A stretch of 64,000 nt of DNA, taken from positions 62,001 through 126,000 of the forward strand of contig JABLWW010000011.1 in NCBI GenBank assembly GCA_013178295.1, in the 5' to 3' direction. The stretch comes from Anaerolineae bacterium (GTDB taxonomy: Bacteria; Chloroflexota; Anaerolineae; Anaerolineales; Anaerolineaceae). Of this stretch, positions 17,073-25,006 are shown piece by piece. Under the pieces are notes generated by a model that searched no databases, had not been told where the DNA came from, and saw nothing but the letters and a program-made list of their open reading frames with translations. Made by a program: the position numbers and the translations under genes. Within the stretch, counting starts at the first letter, position 1. The number at the start of each line of letters is the position of its first letter.

Positions 17073-17978
17073 TCATAGCTGCTGGCGCTCAAGCACCATC
17101 ACGTAAATCACAGAGAGAATGCCCACGATGAACAACAGGATATTTGCCAGCGCGGCAGCATATCCCATATCGAAGAAGGTCATACCGACCTTGTAAATCT
17201 GAAAGTTCAGCACGGTTGTTTCTGTTCCCGGCCCGCCTGCGGTGGTGGCGTAGATAATGTCAAAGACTTTGAAAGACTGCATGGTGCGCAGCAACAACGC
17301 CACAAGAAAAGTCGGCTTTAGTAGTGGCAAAGTGATATAGATAAAGCTCTGTAAACGACTGGCGCCGTCCACAATTGCGGCTTCGTATGGTTCGCTGGGC
17401 AGGCTTTTTAATCCGGCAAGGAAGATGAACATAATCAGCGGTGTCCATTGCCAGACATCCACCAGAATAACTGCGGGCATGGCAATGCCTGACTCGACCA
17501 ACGGGCCGCGCCCGGGGTTGACGCCGAGCAATTTGACATAATAGGGTATCACGCCAAAGTCAACGTTATAGAGGGCTTTCCACACCAGACCGACCACCAG
17601 CGGAGGGAGCGCCATGGGCATAAGCAGAAATGAGCGGATCAGGTGAGCCATGCGGGTCTCGGCTGCCAGCAGTAGGGCAATTGCCAGCCCCAGGATGATT
17701 TCCAGGGTGACTGTCCCACCGACGAAGATCAACGTTGTTTTGATCGAGCCGATAACAATCGGGTCGTTTGCGGAGCGGAGATAATTTGCCAGTCCGATAA
17801 ATGTGCGCACCTGATTCGGATCTGTCAGCCGGTATTTGTAGAAGCTGATACCAAATGAGAACAACAATGGATAGACAGCAATCACAGCGACAAAAATCAG
17901 CAGGGGGAAAAGCATCCAGAAGTAAGCTCCATCACCGGCAAGAAAGCGGCGATACACAGTTACCAAACGATTGTTCAA
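17073..17978 (-). CDS. Carbohydrate ABC transporter permease, MalF type
   Basis: Partner permease of the CUT1 importer, about 301 residues. TTG at 17978 is selected because AAGGAG lies exactly six bases upstream and the protein then starts LNNRLVTVYRRF; the longer open frame to 18077 runs back through a hairpin and codes for an unlikely charged leader. The EAA loop reads YEAAIVDGASRLQSFIYITLP. The last codons overlap the alternative upstream starts of the MalG gene. The hairpin just before it probably lowers its expression relative to the binding protein. Confidence 0.9.
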   Translation of the reverse strand: MNNRLVTVYRRFLAGDGAYFWMLFPLLIFVAVIAVYPLLFSFGISFYKYRLTDPNQVRTFIGLANYLRSANDPIVIGSIKTTLIFVGGTVTLEIILGLAIALLLAAETRMAHLIRSFLLMPMALPPLVVGLVWKALYNVDFGVIPYYVKLLGVNPGRGPLVESGIAMPAVILVDVWQWTPLIMFIFLAGLKSLPSEPYEAAIVDGASRLQSFIYITLPLLKPTFLVALLLRTMQSFKVFDIIYATTAGGPGTETTVLNFQIYKVGMTFFDMGYAAALANILLFIVGILSVIYVMVLERQQL

Positions 17979-17996
17979 AAAACTCTCCTTTTCAGA

Positions 17997-18033
17997 GGAT
18001 TCCCCCCGCTCTTTGAAGAACAGGGGGGAATCC
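17997..18033 (-). promoter_or_regulatory. Stem-loop between sugar-binding-protein and permease genes
   Basis: An 11-bp perfect inverted repeat GGATTCCCCCC/GGGGGGAATCC (17997-18007 with 18023-18033) with a 15-base loop lies 68 bases downstream of the binding-protein stop and just before the permease ribosome site. It lacks a T-run immediately after the stem on the transcribed strand, so partial attenuation or mRNA protection is more likely than complete termination. Confidence 0.6.
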
Positions 18034-18100
18034 GATTGGTTTTTAATCTGCTTGCGCCTCGTTTTCAGACAGGGCACAGTTGATAAAAAAGTGGACGGAG

Positions 18101-19510
18101 TTACTGCCAGTTTTGCTCGATTTGTGCCTGTGCAGCGTCCAGCGCCTCTTTGGCAGATACTTTGCCTACCAGGAAGGCGTTGACGTGGGTGCCCAGAGCG
18201 TCCTGGATGATGCTGTACTGCGGGATGCGCGGGCGGTAATCGCCGTCGCCTTTCTGGAAGGATTCGAGCATAATGGGCATCCAGGGCAGCTTTTCAACAA
18301 TGGCGGGATCCTGCATGGTGCTGGTGCGCAGTGGTGGACCGCGATGGAGGACCCATTCTTTCTGAACGTCGGGGGAAGCGAGCCACTTGATGAATTCCCA
18401 GGCGGCTTCCTGTTTAACCTTTTCTGAATCGGCATTGATGCCAATTCCCCAGCCGCCAAAGCCATACTTGGGTTCCATGCCTTTTGAGACGGGAGCGTAG
18501 GTGATATCCACCTTGCCGACCACTTTGGACATTTCGGGGTCTTCATAGTCGTTACGTGAAATGCTCCAACCTTCCATCATGGCAACTTTGCCTTCGCGGA
18601 ATGCGGTTTCGCGCTGATCCCACCAGTAATCGGCTCCGCCAGGCGGGGCGTATGCGAACAGACTGCCAAAGAATTCCAGTATTTTGACATTTTCTTCGGT
18701 GTTGACCGCCACCTTGCCGTCCTTATCCAGGATAGAACCACCGTGTTGCTGGACGAATGCCATGTAATCCTGCGCCCCGGCGCTGCCTGCACCCAACAGA
18801 GCAATCCCGTAGAAATCGTTTGCTGGGTCGTTGAGTGCTTTTGCGGTCTCAAGCAATTCTTCCTGGGTGGTGGGCGGCTTCAAGCCTTTGGATTCAAAGA
18901 CATCTTTGCGGTAGTTCAACACGTTGGCATAGCCGCCTAGCGGGAAAGCCGCATAGGTGCCCTGATACTCGCCCTGTGTCCACATGACAGGCAGGATGTC
19001 ATCCATCATCAGAGCGTCTTTGTCTCTTTCCATGAAGTCGTTGAGCGGCAGGGTATATTTGTTGACGGCATATTCGCCTGACCAGACGATATCAACGGTC
19101 ATGAGATCGTACTGGGCGGTGTGTCCGACGAAGTCGGCGGTCAACTTCTGGTAGAGGTCAACGTAGCCCAGTTCGTCCATGGTAATGTTAATGCCAGTCT
19201 GCTCCTTGAATTTTGGGATCAGGTAACGGAATGCCTGCACATATTGATCGGTCATGGAAGCCAGGGTTAGCTCCACACCATCGTAAGACTTGGCAGGTGC
19301 AGCAGGCTCAGTGGGGGCAGCAGGCTCAGCGGGGGCAGCTGGCTCAGTGGGTGCGGCGGGGGCAGCAGGTTCGGCAGGCGCAGCTGGCTCAGTGGGTGGC
19401 GGCGGGGGGGCTTCGGTAGCCTGCGGCTGGGGAGCGCACTGAATGCTACTGAGCATCATTGAGACAAGCACAACAACCAGTAGACTTAATCTTAATACTT
19501 TTTTAGACAT
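18101..19510 (-). CDS. Extracellular carbohydrate-binding protein of CUT1 ABC importer
   Basis: A family 1 solute-binding protein of 469 residues. It has a signal sequence and a cysteine at 25 that could carry lipid, although SIQC is not an ideal lipobox. A low-complexity spacer of repeated Pro-Ala/Glu-Thr units (roughly residues 30-75) tethers the binding domain. The globular part has the GYANVLNYRKDVFESKG and EFIKWLASPDVQKEW segments typical of sugar-binding proteins. ATG at 19510 is chosen because AAGGAG is well placed; the longer frame to 19570 is unlikely. It follows the GntR gene by 146 bases with no clear terminator between, so both may be one transcript. Confidence 0.92.
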   Translation of the reverse strand: MSKKVLRLSLLVVVLVSMMLSSIQCAPQPQATEAPPPPPTEPAAPAEPAAPAAPTEPAAPAEPAAPTEPAAPAKSYDGVELTLASMTDQYVQAFRYLIPKFKEQTGINITMDELGYVDLYQKLTADFVGHTAQYDLMTVDIVWSGEYAVNKYTLPLNDFMERDKDALMMDDILPVMWTQGEYQGTYAAFPLGGYANVLNYRKDVFESKGLKPPTTQEELLETAKALNDPANDFYGIALLGAGSAGAQDYMAFVQQHGGSILDKDGKVAVNTEENVKILEFFGSLFAYAPPGGADYWWDQRETAFREGKVAMMEGWSISRNDYEDPEMSKVVGKVDITYAPVSKGMEPKYGFGGWGIGINADSEKVKQEAAWEFIKWLASPDVQKEWVLHRGPPLRTSTMQDPAIVEKLPWMPIMLESFQKGDGDYRPRIPQYSIIQDALGTHVNAFLVGKVSAKEALDAAQAQIEQNWQ

Positions 19511-19656
19511 TGGAGAATCTCCTTTTCCTCGCATTTTTTGAATAGATTTTTGAAGATGTGTGGGGGTCAAGCATGCTTTTTTGTCTCTGCGTAAGCCTCC
19601 TTTCTTTAGCTATCTTGATCGACTCTGGCAGGATTTTTGACGATCTGGTAACCTGC

Positions 19657-20388
19657 TTACCGTTCAAGATGGATTGAATATTTGTAGCGCTCGCCGCTGT
19701 TGATGACCTGGGCATATTCGACAGGAACATGATTGATGGTGTAGGCTATCCCTTCTACGACCAGAAGCGGTGTGCCGACCGCTATTTGCAGCAACGCGGC
19801 ACGCTCCTCGTTTGCCAGGGTTGCCTCAATGGTTTTGTCGGTTTCAAGCAGACGCACTCCCTTGCTTTCTAACAATGCCCAGAGCGAAGTGGTGGGTGTT
19901 AGTTCTTCTTCACGGATGGTGATGCCGGGTGGCAGCTTAAGGTATGAGATATTGATGGCAATTGGCATCTCGTCGGCGTAGCGCAAACGGTGAATATACA
20001 GGAGTTTCTCTTCGGTGGTGCGGTCGAAGAACTCAGCGATGTGGGCAGGGGGAAGACGATACTCGAATTTGAGCAATTGAGAGGTGACGCGCTTGCCGCG
20101 TTCCTGCATGTCTTGGGTAAAGCTTGACATGCGAGTTAATTGACGGTTGATTTTGGTACGCAGAATGAAAGTGCCTTTGCCTGCAATACGCTGAATGTAC
20201 CCGCCATGCTCCATTTCGTGCATAGCGCGCCGCACCGTGGCGCGGCTGACCTGATATTTGGCGGCTAGCTCGATTTCTGTGGGGATGGGTTTGTCAATTG
20301 GAAAAACGCCGCTTTCAAAGTGCTCCATCAGTTGTTGCTTGAGCTGGTGATAAAGCGGAACGGGGGAGGCGCGGTCTAGCATTTCCAT
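19657..20388 (-). CDS. GntR-family transcriptional regulator (HutC/UTRA type)
   Basis: A 243-residue regulator with an N-terminal winged helix (about 1-75; PIPTEIELAAKYQVSRATVRRAM is the recognition part) and a C-terminal UTRA ligand-binding domain (about 95-240). Such proteins bind small sugar-phosphate or amino-acid-like effectors and release the operator. It is the first gene after a consensus promoter overlapped by a nested palindrome, and directly precedes the sugar-import operon, so it is the likely self-regulating repressor of that operon. Confidence 0.93.
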   Translation of the reverse strand: MEMLDRASPVPLYHQLKQQLMEHFESGVFPIDKPIPTEIELAAKYQVSRATVRRAMHEMEHGGYIQRIAGKGTFILRTKINRQLTRMSSFTQDMQERGKRVTSQLLKFEYRLPPAHIAEFFDRTTEEKLLYIHRLRYADEMPIAINISYLKLPPGITIREEELTPTTSLWALLESKGVRLLETDKTIEATLANEERAALLQIAVGTPLLVVEGIAYTINHVPVEYAQVINSGERYKYSIHLER

Positions 20389-20402
20389 AGGGGGAGCATC
20401 CT

Positions 20403-20434
20403 AAATGTTAGAATGTTCGAACATTACAACATTT
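20403..20434 (-). promoter_or_regulatory. Nested palindromic operator, probable GntR site
   Basis: A perfect 14-bp palindrome AATGTTCGAACATT (20412-20425) is flanked by AAATGTT (20403-20409) and its complement AACATTT (20428-20434). This gives four AATGTT half-sites arranged symmetrically over 32 bp. It lies immediately downstream of the -10 of the gntR promoter, across the predicted transcription start and leader, where a bound dimer pair would block transcription. Confidence 0.7.
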
Positions 20435-20463
20435 ATTATAGAGATACCCAGCTAAAATGTCAA
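20435..20463 (-). promoter_or_regulatory. Consensus sigma-70-type promoter of gntR and the sugar operon
   Basis: On the minus strand TTGACA (20463-20458) and TATAAT (20440-20435) are both perfect and are separated by exactly 17 bases. It is the strongest promoter by sequence in the window along with that of the PadR gene at 22013. Confidence 0.85.
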
Positions 20464-20533
20464 ATTAATTTAAGATTCGAGCACAGATTTATTCCAAGAG
20501 CAGCCGTTTGTGTGGCAGTGTGCAGATACCTGT

Positions 20534-20575
20534 ATGCCTGACCGGGAAGGAATTTTCAGAGCCCCGGTCAGGCAT
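20534..20575. repeat. 13-bp inverted repeat in the space between gntR and the HAAS gene
   Basis: ATGCCTGACCGGG (20534-20546) is matched perfectly by its complement at 20563-20575 with a 16-base loop. It lies 33 bases after the HAAS gene stop and may act as a 3' hairpin for that transcript, but no T-run follows on the minus strand and only a short TTT on the plus strand. Confidence 0.45.
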
Positions 20576-20607
20576 TTATGGTGGCAAGTATTGGGGGGTG
20601 GTGAATT

Positions 20608-21654
20608 CTACAGCTTTGGGCTTTCGAGAAGCGCGCTTTTGATGAATTTTCGATACAGCGGCTGCACCAGTTCTACCAGCGTTACAACTAGAATAATAGT
20701 CAGAATCATGCGGGTTAGCAGCACCAGACCGCTTTCTGCCTGTGCAGCGGTGATGGTATCCAGATTGAGCTTTTCAAAAAGTGCCAGGGTTTCGGCAGAG
20801 AAAGATACCAGCGGCTTGCCGATGAGCATCAGGAGAGCTAGCAAGATTGTGTATATGTCTAGCGCCACGGCAAAACCACGCGTCAGAGGCTGCCACCCGC
20901 CCTGTCTGAGCACCAGGAAGCATTGGAAGATTGACAATGTCCAGAGAAGCGTCAGCCAGGGTAAATAACTGTAAAACGCAGCAGAAAGCACAGGGATAAA
21001 CAGCCACTTGCCATCAAAGAAGGTGTAAAGCCCAACGTGGTTGATATACACGTTAAAAATGATGATGGCAAGCAGGTTAACAATAATTTCCGCAATCAGC
21101 GATCCCAGCTTAAAGCTTTCGGGTGGAGCAGGTATTTCGAGCTTGCGCGGGTCCCAATCTTCCAGTTCTTTGATGATGGCGCGCTGCTTGTTTTCGGGAA
21201 GCGAGCGCTGGATGATCCAGAATGCAATACTCAATGCACCAAGCCCTGTGAGCACCCCACTGATCAAATTGCCCAGACCGTCGAGAATGGCTAAACCAAC
21301 ATCTGTGGGATTTGGATCGGTGCGGACAAGCGAAAGAGCGGTTGTTACCAGGATGACAATCAAGACCACCAGAAAGAGGATCCTGACGGCATTGAGAAAG
21401 TGTGGATACAGCGAGGGACCAACCAGGTATTGGGGGGGCAAATAGCTGGCAGCAACGCGCTGCGGTGGCCCATACTCCTTTAGCAGGTTGACCACCATGT
21501 CTTCATCTGCCTGGCGGCCCTCTTTTTGTGCGCGGTCTTCCAGCGTATCCTCTAAAAGTGAACGAATTTCCTGTTGGATGTCGCTGCGATGTTTTTCGGG
21601 AAGATGATTGCCAACTTCGGCGATGTAACGATCGAGTAATTCTTTAGGTTGCAT
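20608..21654 (-). CDS. HAAS-domain integral membrane protein
   Basis: A 348-residue protein with an N-terminal alpha-helical HAAS signalling/permease-prefix domain (about 1-75; LLDRYIAEVGNHLPEKHRSDIQQEI) followed by several membrane helices in the remainder. Family knowledge: these proteins are usually encoded beside a PadR regulator and serve membrane-stress or signalling roles that are poorly defined. It starts 12 bases after the PadR stop, so the pair is one transcription unit. No enzymatic motif was recognised. Confidence 0.85.
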   Translation of the reverse strand: MQPKELLDRYIAEVGNHLPEKHRSDIQQEIRSLLEDTLEDRAQKEGRQADEDMVVNLLKEYGPPQRVAASYLPPQYLVGPSLYPHFLNAVRILFLVVLIVILVTTALSLVRTDPNPTDVGLAILDGLGNLISGVLTGLGALSIAFWIIQRSLPENKQRAIIKELEDWDPRKLEIPAPPESFKLGSLIAEIIVNLLAIIIFNVYINHVGLYTFFDGKWLFIPVLSAAFYSYLPWLTLLWTLSIFQCFLVLRQGGWQPLTRGFAVALDIYTILLALLMLIGKPLVSFSAETLALFEKLNLDTITAAQAESGLVLLTRMILTIILVVTLVELVQPLYRKFIKSALLESPKL

Positions 21655-21666
21655 GTTGACCTTTCC

Positions 21667-21993
21667 TTACAAAAGATTATCAATAGTATTTGTGAGTTTT
21701 TTCCACTCCTCTTTGAGCTTTGAAAGCAATCTTTTGCCGTTGTCATTCAAAGTGTAGTATCGTCGTGGGCGTGGGTCATCAATGCGCCAGCTGGATACCA
21801 GCAGCCCTTGTGCCTCTAGACGCCGCAGGAGCGGGTAAAGGGTGCCTTGATCGATCTCCAGGCCATTGTCTGCCAGCGTCTTCATCAGCGAATAGCCATA
21901 TTGCTCGCTTTGCAGCTGGCTCATCACTGCCAAAATGAGCGCGCCACGGCGCAATTCCAGAACAAAATTTTCCAGTGTTTGATTCTCGTCCAT
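21667..21993 (-). CDS. PadR-family transcriptional regulator (short type)
   Basis: A 108-residue winged-helix regulator. The PadR core is clear: LILAVMSQLQSEQYGYSLMKTL, then GTLYPLLRRLEAQGLL and RRYYTLNDNGKRLL. ATG at 21993 is preceded by GAGG at good spacing; the long frame back to 22206 crosses the promoter and is not used. It probably represses itself and the HAAS membrane protein behind it. Confidence 0.93.
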   Translation of the reverse strand: MDENQTLENFVLELRRGALILAVMSQLQSEQYGYSLMKTLADNGLEIDQGTLYPLLRRLEAQGLLVSSWRIDDPRPRRYYTLNDNGKRLLSKLKEEWKKLTNTIDNLL

Positions 21994-22012
21994 GTCATAT
22001 CCTCTATAGCAC

Positions 22013-22041
22013 ATTATACTATGCGACACATTATATGTCAA
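22013..22041 (-). promoter_or_regulatory. Consensus promoter of padR-HAAS with TATAATGTG repeats
   Basis: TTGACA (22041-22036) and TATAAT (22018-22013) are perfect on the minus strand with a 17-base spacer. TATAATGTG occurs twice (within the spacer and at the -10), and an imperfect inverted copy lies just upstream at about 22050-22060. These repeats overlap the promoter and are candidate PadR binding half-sites. Confidence 0.75.
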
Positions 22042-22182
22042 TACCATAAATATAATATGTAGTCTCGTTTGCGGGTTGGCGAAATTGACTGCGTATTGTA
22101 TCCGCCAGATGGATGGGTAATCGATGTAGATGATTAGCGGGAAATACGGGGTTGTGGTAGGATTCTGGTTTGGAGTTTCAGG

Positions 22183-23256
22183 ATGCTTGAGGTGCGCAAT
22201 ATTCACAAGACCTATGAGGGCAGACCGCTTCTATGCGGTGTGTCTTTCAGCGTAGATGTAGGGGAGACGGTTTGTCTGCTGGGAGCTTCGGGCAGCGGGA
22301 AAAGCACTCTGCTCTCGATTATTGCCGGATTGGAAACAGCTGAAGATGGTAAGGTGCTTTGGGATGGGCAAGACCTGACAAATGTCTCGGCGCACCAGCG
22401 TAATTTTGGGTTGATGTTTCAGGAATATGCGCTTTTTCCACACCGCAATGTGGAAGAGAATGTGGCGTTTGGGCTGCGCATGCAGGGTTTACCACCCAGT
22501 GAGGTACAACTGCGTGTGAGGGAAGCCCTGGCACAGGTCAACTTGCTGGCTTTTGCGCGGCGGCGTGTTACGGATTTATCCGGTGGCGAACAGCAGCGTG
22601 TGGCGCTGGCGCGTGCCCTGGCGCCGCGCCCGCGCCTGCTAATGCTGGATGAGCCTTTGGGTGCACTTGACCGCAACCTGCGCGAGCAGCTGATGGAAGA
22701 ACTGCGCGGCGTCCTTCACACGACAAAGATACCTGCGATCTATGTTACCCATGATCAGGAAGAAGCTTTTACCATTGCCGACCGCTTGGTGTTACTTCAC
22801 GAGGGGGTCGTTGCACAATCGGGCACACCCCATGAAGTCTACAATCGCCCGGCTTCGTCATGGGTGGCGCGGTTTTTGGGGCTTTCTAACCTGGTCTCCG
22901 GCGAAGTGCTTGGTCTTGAACCGCTTGAGGTGCGCACCATCCTGGGTGTGTTGCGCTGCACTTGTGATTGCCTTGCAGATTTGGGGGCTGGCAACCAGGT
23001 TACGTTACTTTTACGCCCTTCTGGCGCCAGCTTGCAGCCGCAATCGGAGTGGGCAAATCGGGTGGAAGCGGTTGTTGAGGATGTTGTTTTTCGCGGCGAG
23101 GGGTTTCGCTGTGATGTGCGTAGTGCGGACGGACAGCTACTGCGTTTTTACCTTGACCGACCAGTGGAGATAGGAGCTCGGCTGGTGATGTACATACAGC
23201 CCGAATCAGTGTTTTGTCTGCGTGAGGAGCAAAAAGATGTTGTTGAGAGAGCATAG
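22183..23256 (+). CDS. ABC transporter ATP-binding protein, FbpC/PotA/ThiQ class
   Basis: A 357-residue ATPase with [34 protein letters not shown] and VTHDQEEA, all intact, and a C-terminal TOBE-like regulatory domain (about 270-345). The class serves iron, polyamine, molybdate or thiamine importers. No permease or binding protein lies next to it, whereas the thiamine-type ThiB/ThiP pair 10 kb upstream lacks an ATPase; supplying that transporter is a reasonable inference. ATG 22183 follows GGAG by seven bases. It overlaps the DUF402 gene. Confidence 0.9.
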   Translation: MLEVRNIHKTYEGRPLLCGVSFSVDVGETVCLLGASGSGKSTLLSIIAGLETAEDGKVLWDGQDLTNVSAHQRNFGLMFQEYALFPHRNVEENVAFGLRMQGLPPSEVQLRVREALAQVNLLAFARRRVTDLSGGEQQRVALARALAPRPRLLMLDEPLGALDRNLREQLMEELRGVLHTTKIPAIYVTHDQEEAFTIADRLVLLHEGVVAQSGTPHEVYNRPASSWVARFLGLSNLVSGEVLGLEPLEVRTILGVLRCTCDCLADLGAGNQVTLLLRPSGASLQPQSEWANRVEAVVEDVVFRGEGFRCDVRSADGQLLRFYLDRPVEIGARLVMYIQPESVFCLREEQKDVVERA

Positions 23257-23719
23257 CAATATATCTGAGGTGATTGTCATCAAGTGCAACATTGAAGGGA
23301 AAGAGATCTGGCGTTATCCTGGTCTTATCTTGAAACGCGGGGTCAACACAATGGTCATTGAGGCTTACTTCAACCGCAATGATTTGCTTTTCCATGGCAT
23401 GTTGCTGGGGCGGGGCGACCGTTTTGTGGAGGCGTACTACACGGATCGCTGGTATAACATCTTTGAGGTGCATGACCGTGTGGATGACCATTTGAAGGGC
23501 TGGTATTGTAATGTCGCCCGCCCGGCAGTGTTTGTGAATGGGGTGATCCGCTATGTTGATCTGGCGCTGGATTTGCTGGTATTCCCGGATGGACGTCAGT
23601 TTGTGCTGGATGAGGATGAATTCGCGGCGTTGCCAATAGATGCCGAAACGCGCAGCCAGGCAATCCGAGCGCTGGAAGACTTGAAGACGCTGTTGCAAAC
23701 GCCGCCTTCACTTGTTTGA
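23237..23719 (+). CDS. DUF402 domain protein
   Basis: A 160-residue protein of the DUF402 (FomD-like/ribonuclease-associated) family. The core barrel has the FNRNDLLFHGM, EVHDRVDDHLKGWYCNVARP and VDLALDLLVFPDG segments; the last carries the acidic DxDLxV-type signature seen in nucleotide-hydrolysing relatives. ATG 23237 is used with GAGGAG seven bases upstream; it lies inside the end of the ATPase gene, so the two are co-translated. Family members include nucleoside diphosphatases and RNA-linked proteins; the role here is unknown. Confidence 0.8.
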   Translation: MLLREHSNISEVIVIKCNIEGKEIWRYPGLILKRGVNTMVIEAYFNRNDLLFHGMLLGRGDRFVEAYYTDRWYNIFEVHDRVDDHLKGWYCNVARPAVFVNGVIRYVDLALDLLVFPDGRQFVLDEDEFAALPIDAETRSQAIRALEDLKTLLQTPPSLV

Positions 23720-23840
23720 TGCTCTGACAACCTGACAACAACGGGATTAATTTGCGTTACAATTGTGTACAGTGTGGCATTACGCCGTTAAGATATGGTG
23801 CACACATCTGTTTACCAGTTATCGCGCGTTGAGGTGTGTT

Positions 23841-24989
23841 ATGTCGGCTTATGACGTGGTGGTTATTGGCGGGGGTTTTCTGGGGCTTTCCACAGCCTAT
23901 CATCTGGGCAAGGCTGGGGCAAAGGTTTTGCTTTTGGAGGCGCGCGATATTGCCAGTGGTACTTCAGGGGCTTGCTCAGGTAGGGCGCAGGTAAGTGAAG
24001 GACATTTGGATGCGTTGAATATTCGTCTCATTGTGGAAGGGATGGAGCGCTTTAATACGCTGGAAGAGGAGCTGGGTTTGGGGTTTGAATGGCACCGTGT
24101 GGGCTGTTTGTGTCTGATCAAGGAGGGTCAGCAGCATTTGTGGAATGCCTGGAATGAACGTGCGGCTGTTTTGGGCAAGGCGGGCATTGAGGTGGAGATG
24201 CTGGATGCGCACAGCGTCAAAGAAGCGGAGCCGCATTTAAATATAAATGGCTTGATGGGGGCAGCGCTGTCCACCGAAGGACTACTTAACCCCTTTCTTT
24301 TTTGCTGGGCGTATGCCTGCGCTGCTCAGCGATATGGCGTGGTTCTGCGGGCACATTGTCCAGTTACAGATATACAGATTGCCGGAAGGCAAGTCGTTGG
24401 GGTAACTGCGAATGGCGAGCGGTTTGTCTGCGGGAAGGCGGCGGTTATGTGTGGGGCATGGACGCCGCAGGTAACCCGTCTGGCGGGTGTGGATGTCCCC
24501 ATTAAACACACGCATGCTGAAGCCTACATCTCTGAGGCGCTCCCCCCGCTGTTACGTAATACAATCGCCTTGGCAGATTTCTACGAGACGATTCATGGGA
24601 AACCCAGGGCAATCTCGGTGGGCGTCAGCCAGCACGAAAATGGGACGCTGGTGGTGACTGAAGCGGTTACGATGTGCGAGGAGATTCACGGTTGGGTGAG
24701 TGCCTGGGGCTTGGGTGGCATGGCGTCTGACCTCATCCGCTTCTTTCCGGTTCTTGGGCGTTCACGCATGTTGCGCAGCTGGGGCAGACCTACTTCCTTC
24801 GCCCCTGATGAAGAGCCGTTGATTGGATGGCTGCCGCAGCTGGATAATCTCTATGTTGCCTCAAGCATGGTAGAAACGATTACCGCTGTGCCGTTGATCA
24901 GCGAGTGGATGGCAAAGGACATTCTGGGGGAAGAATTGCCTGTATCACTGGATATTTTCTCACCAGCGCGTTTTTACCAGCCTGCATAA
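23841..24989 (+). CDS. FAD-dependent amine/D-amino-acid oxidoreductase (DadA-like), copy 1
   Basis: A 382-residue flavoprotein of the DAO/DadA group. The N-terminal Rossmann motif VVIGGGFLG with the downstream acidic LLLEA binds FAD; a GTSGACSGR loop follows, where many family members have GTS-xxN. A late SWGRPTSF..DEEPLIGWLP segment is the usual C-terminal FAD contact. It probably oxidises an amino or imino acid and passes electrons to an unknown acceptor. ATG at 23841 has GAGG seven bases before it. A close paralogue of the same length lies 17 bases downstream. Confidence 0.9.
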   Translation: MSAYDVVVIGGGFLGLSTAYHLGKAGAKVLLLEARDIASGTSGACSGRAQVSEGHLDALNIRLIVEGMERFNTLEEELGLGFEWHRVGCLCLIKEGQQHLWNAWNERAAVLGKAGIEVEMLDAHSVKEAEPHLNINGLMGAALSTEGLLNPFLFCWAYACAAQRYGVVLRAHCPVTDIQIAGRQVVGVTANGERFVCGKAAVMCGAWTPQVTRLAGVDVPIKHTHAEAYISEALPPLLRNTIALADFYETIHGKPRAISVGVSQHENGTLVVTEAVTMCEEIHGWVSAWGLGGMASDLIRFFPVLGRSRMLRSWGRPTSFAPDEEPLIGWLPQLDNLYVASSMVETITAVPLISEWMAKDILGEELPVSLDIFSPARFYQPA

Positions 24990-25006
24990 AGAGAGAGAAG
25001 TTTGAT

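Noticed and set aside
19290-19420. G/C-rich repeated tract on the plus strand considered as a repeat element.
   Set aside because: It encodes the Pro-Ala-Glu-Thr linker of a lipoprotein and follows codon structure; ordinary low complexity.
20534-20575. 13-bp inverted repeat considered as an intrinsic terminator.
   Set aside because: No T-run on the minus strand after the stem; kept only as an inverted repeat.
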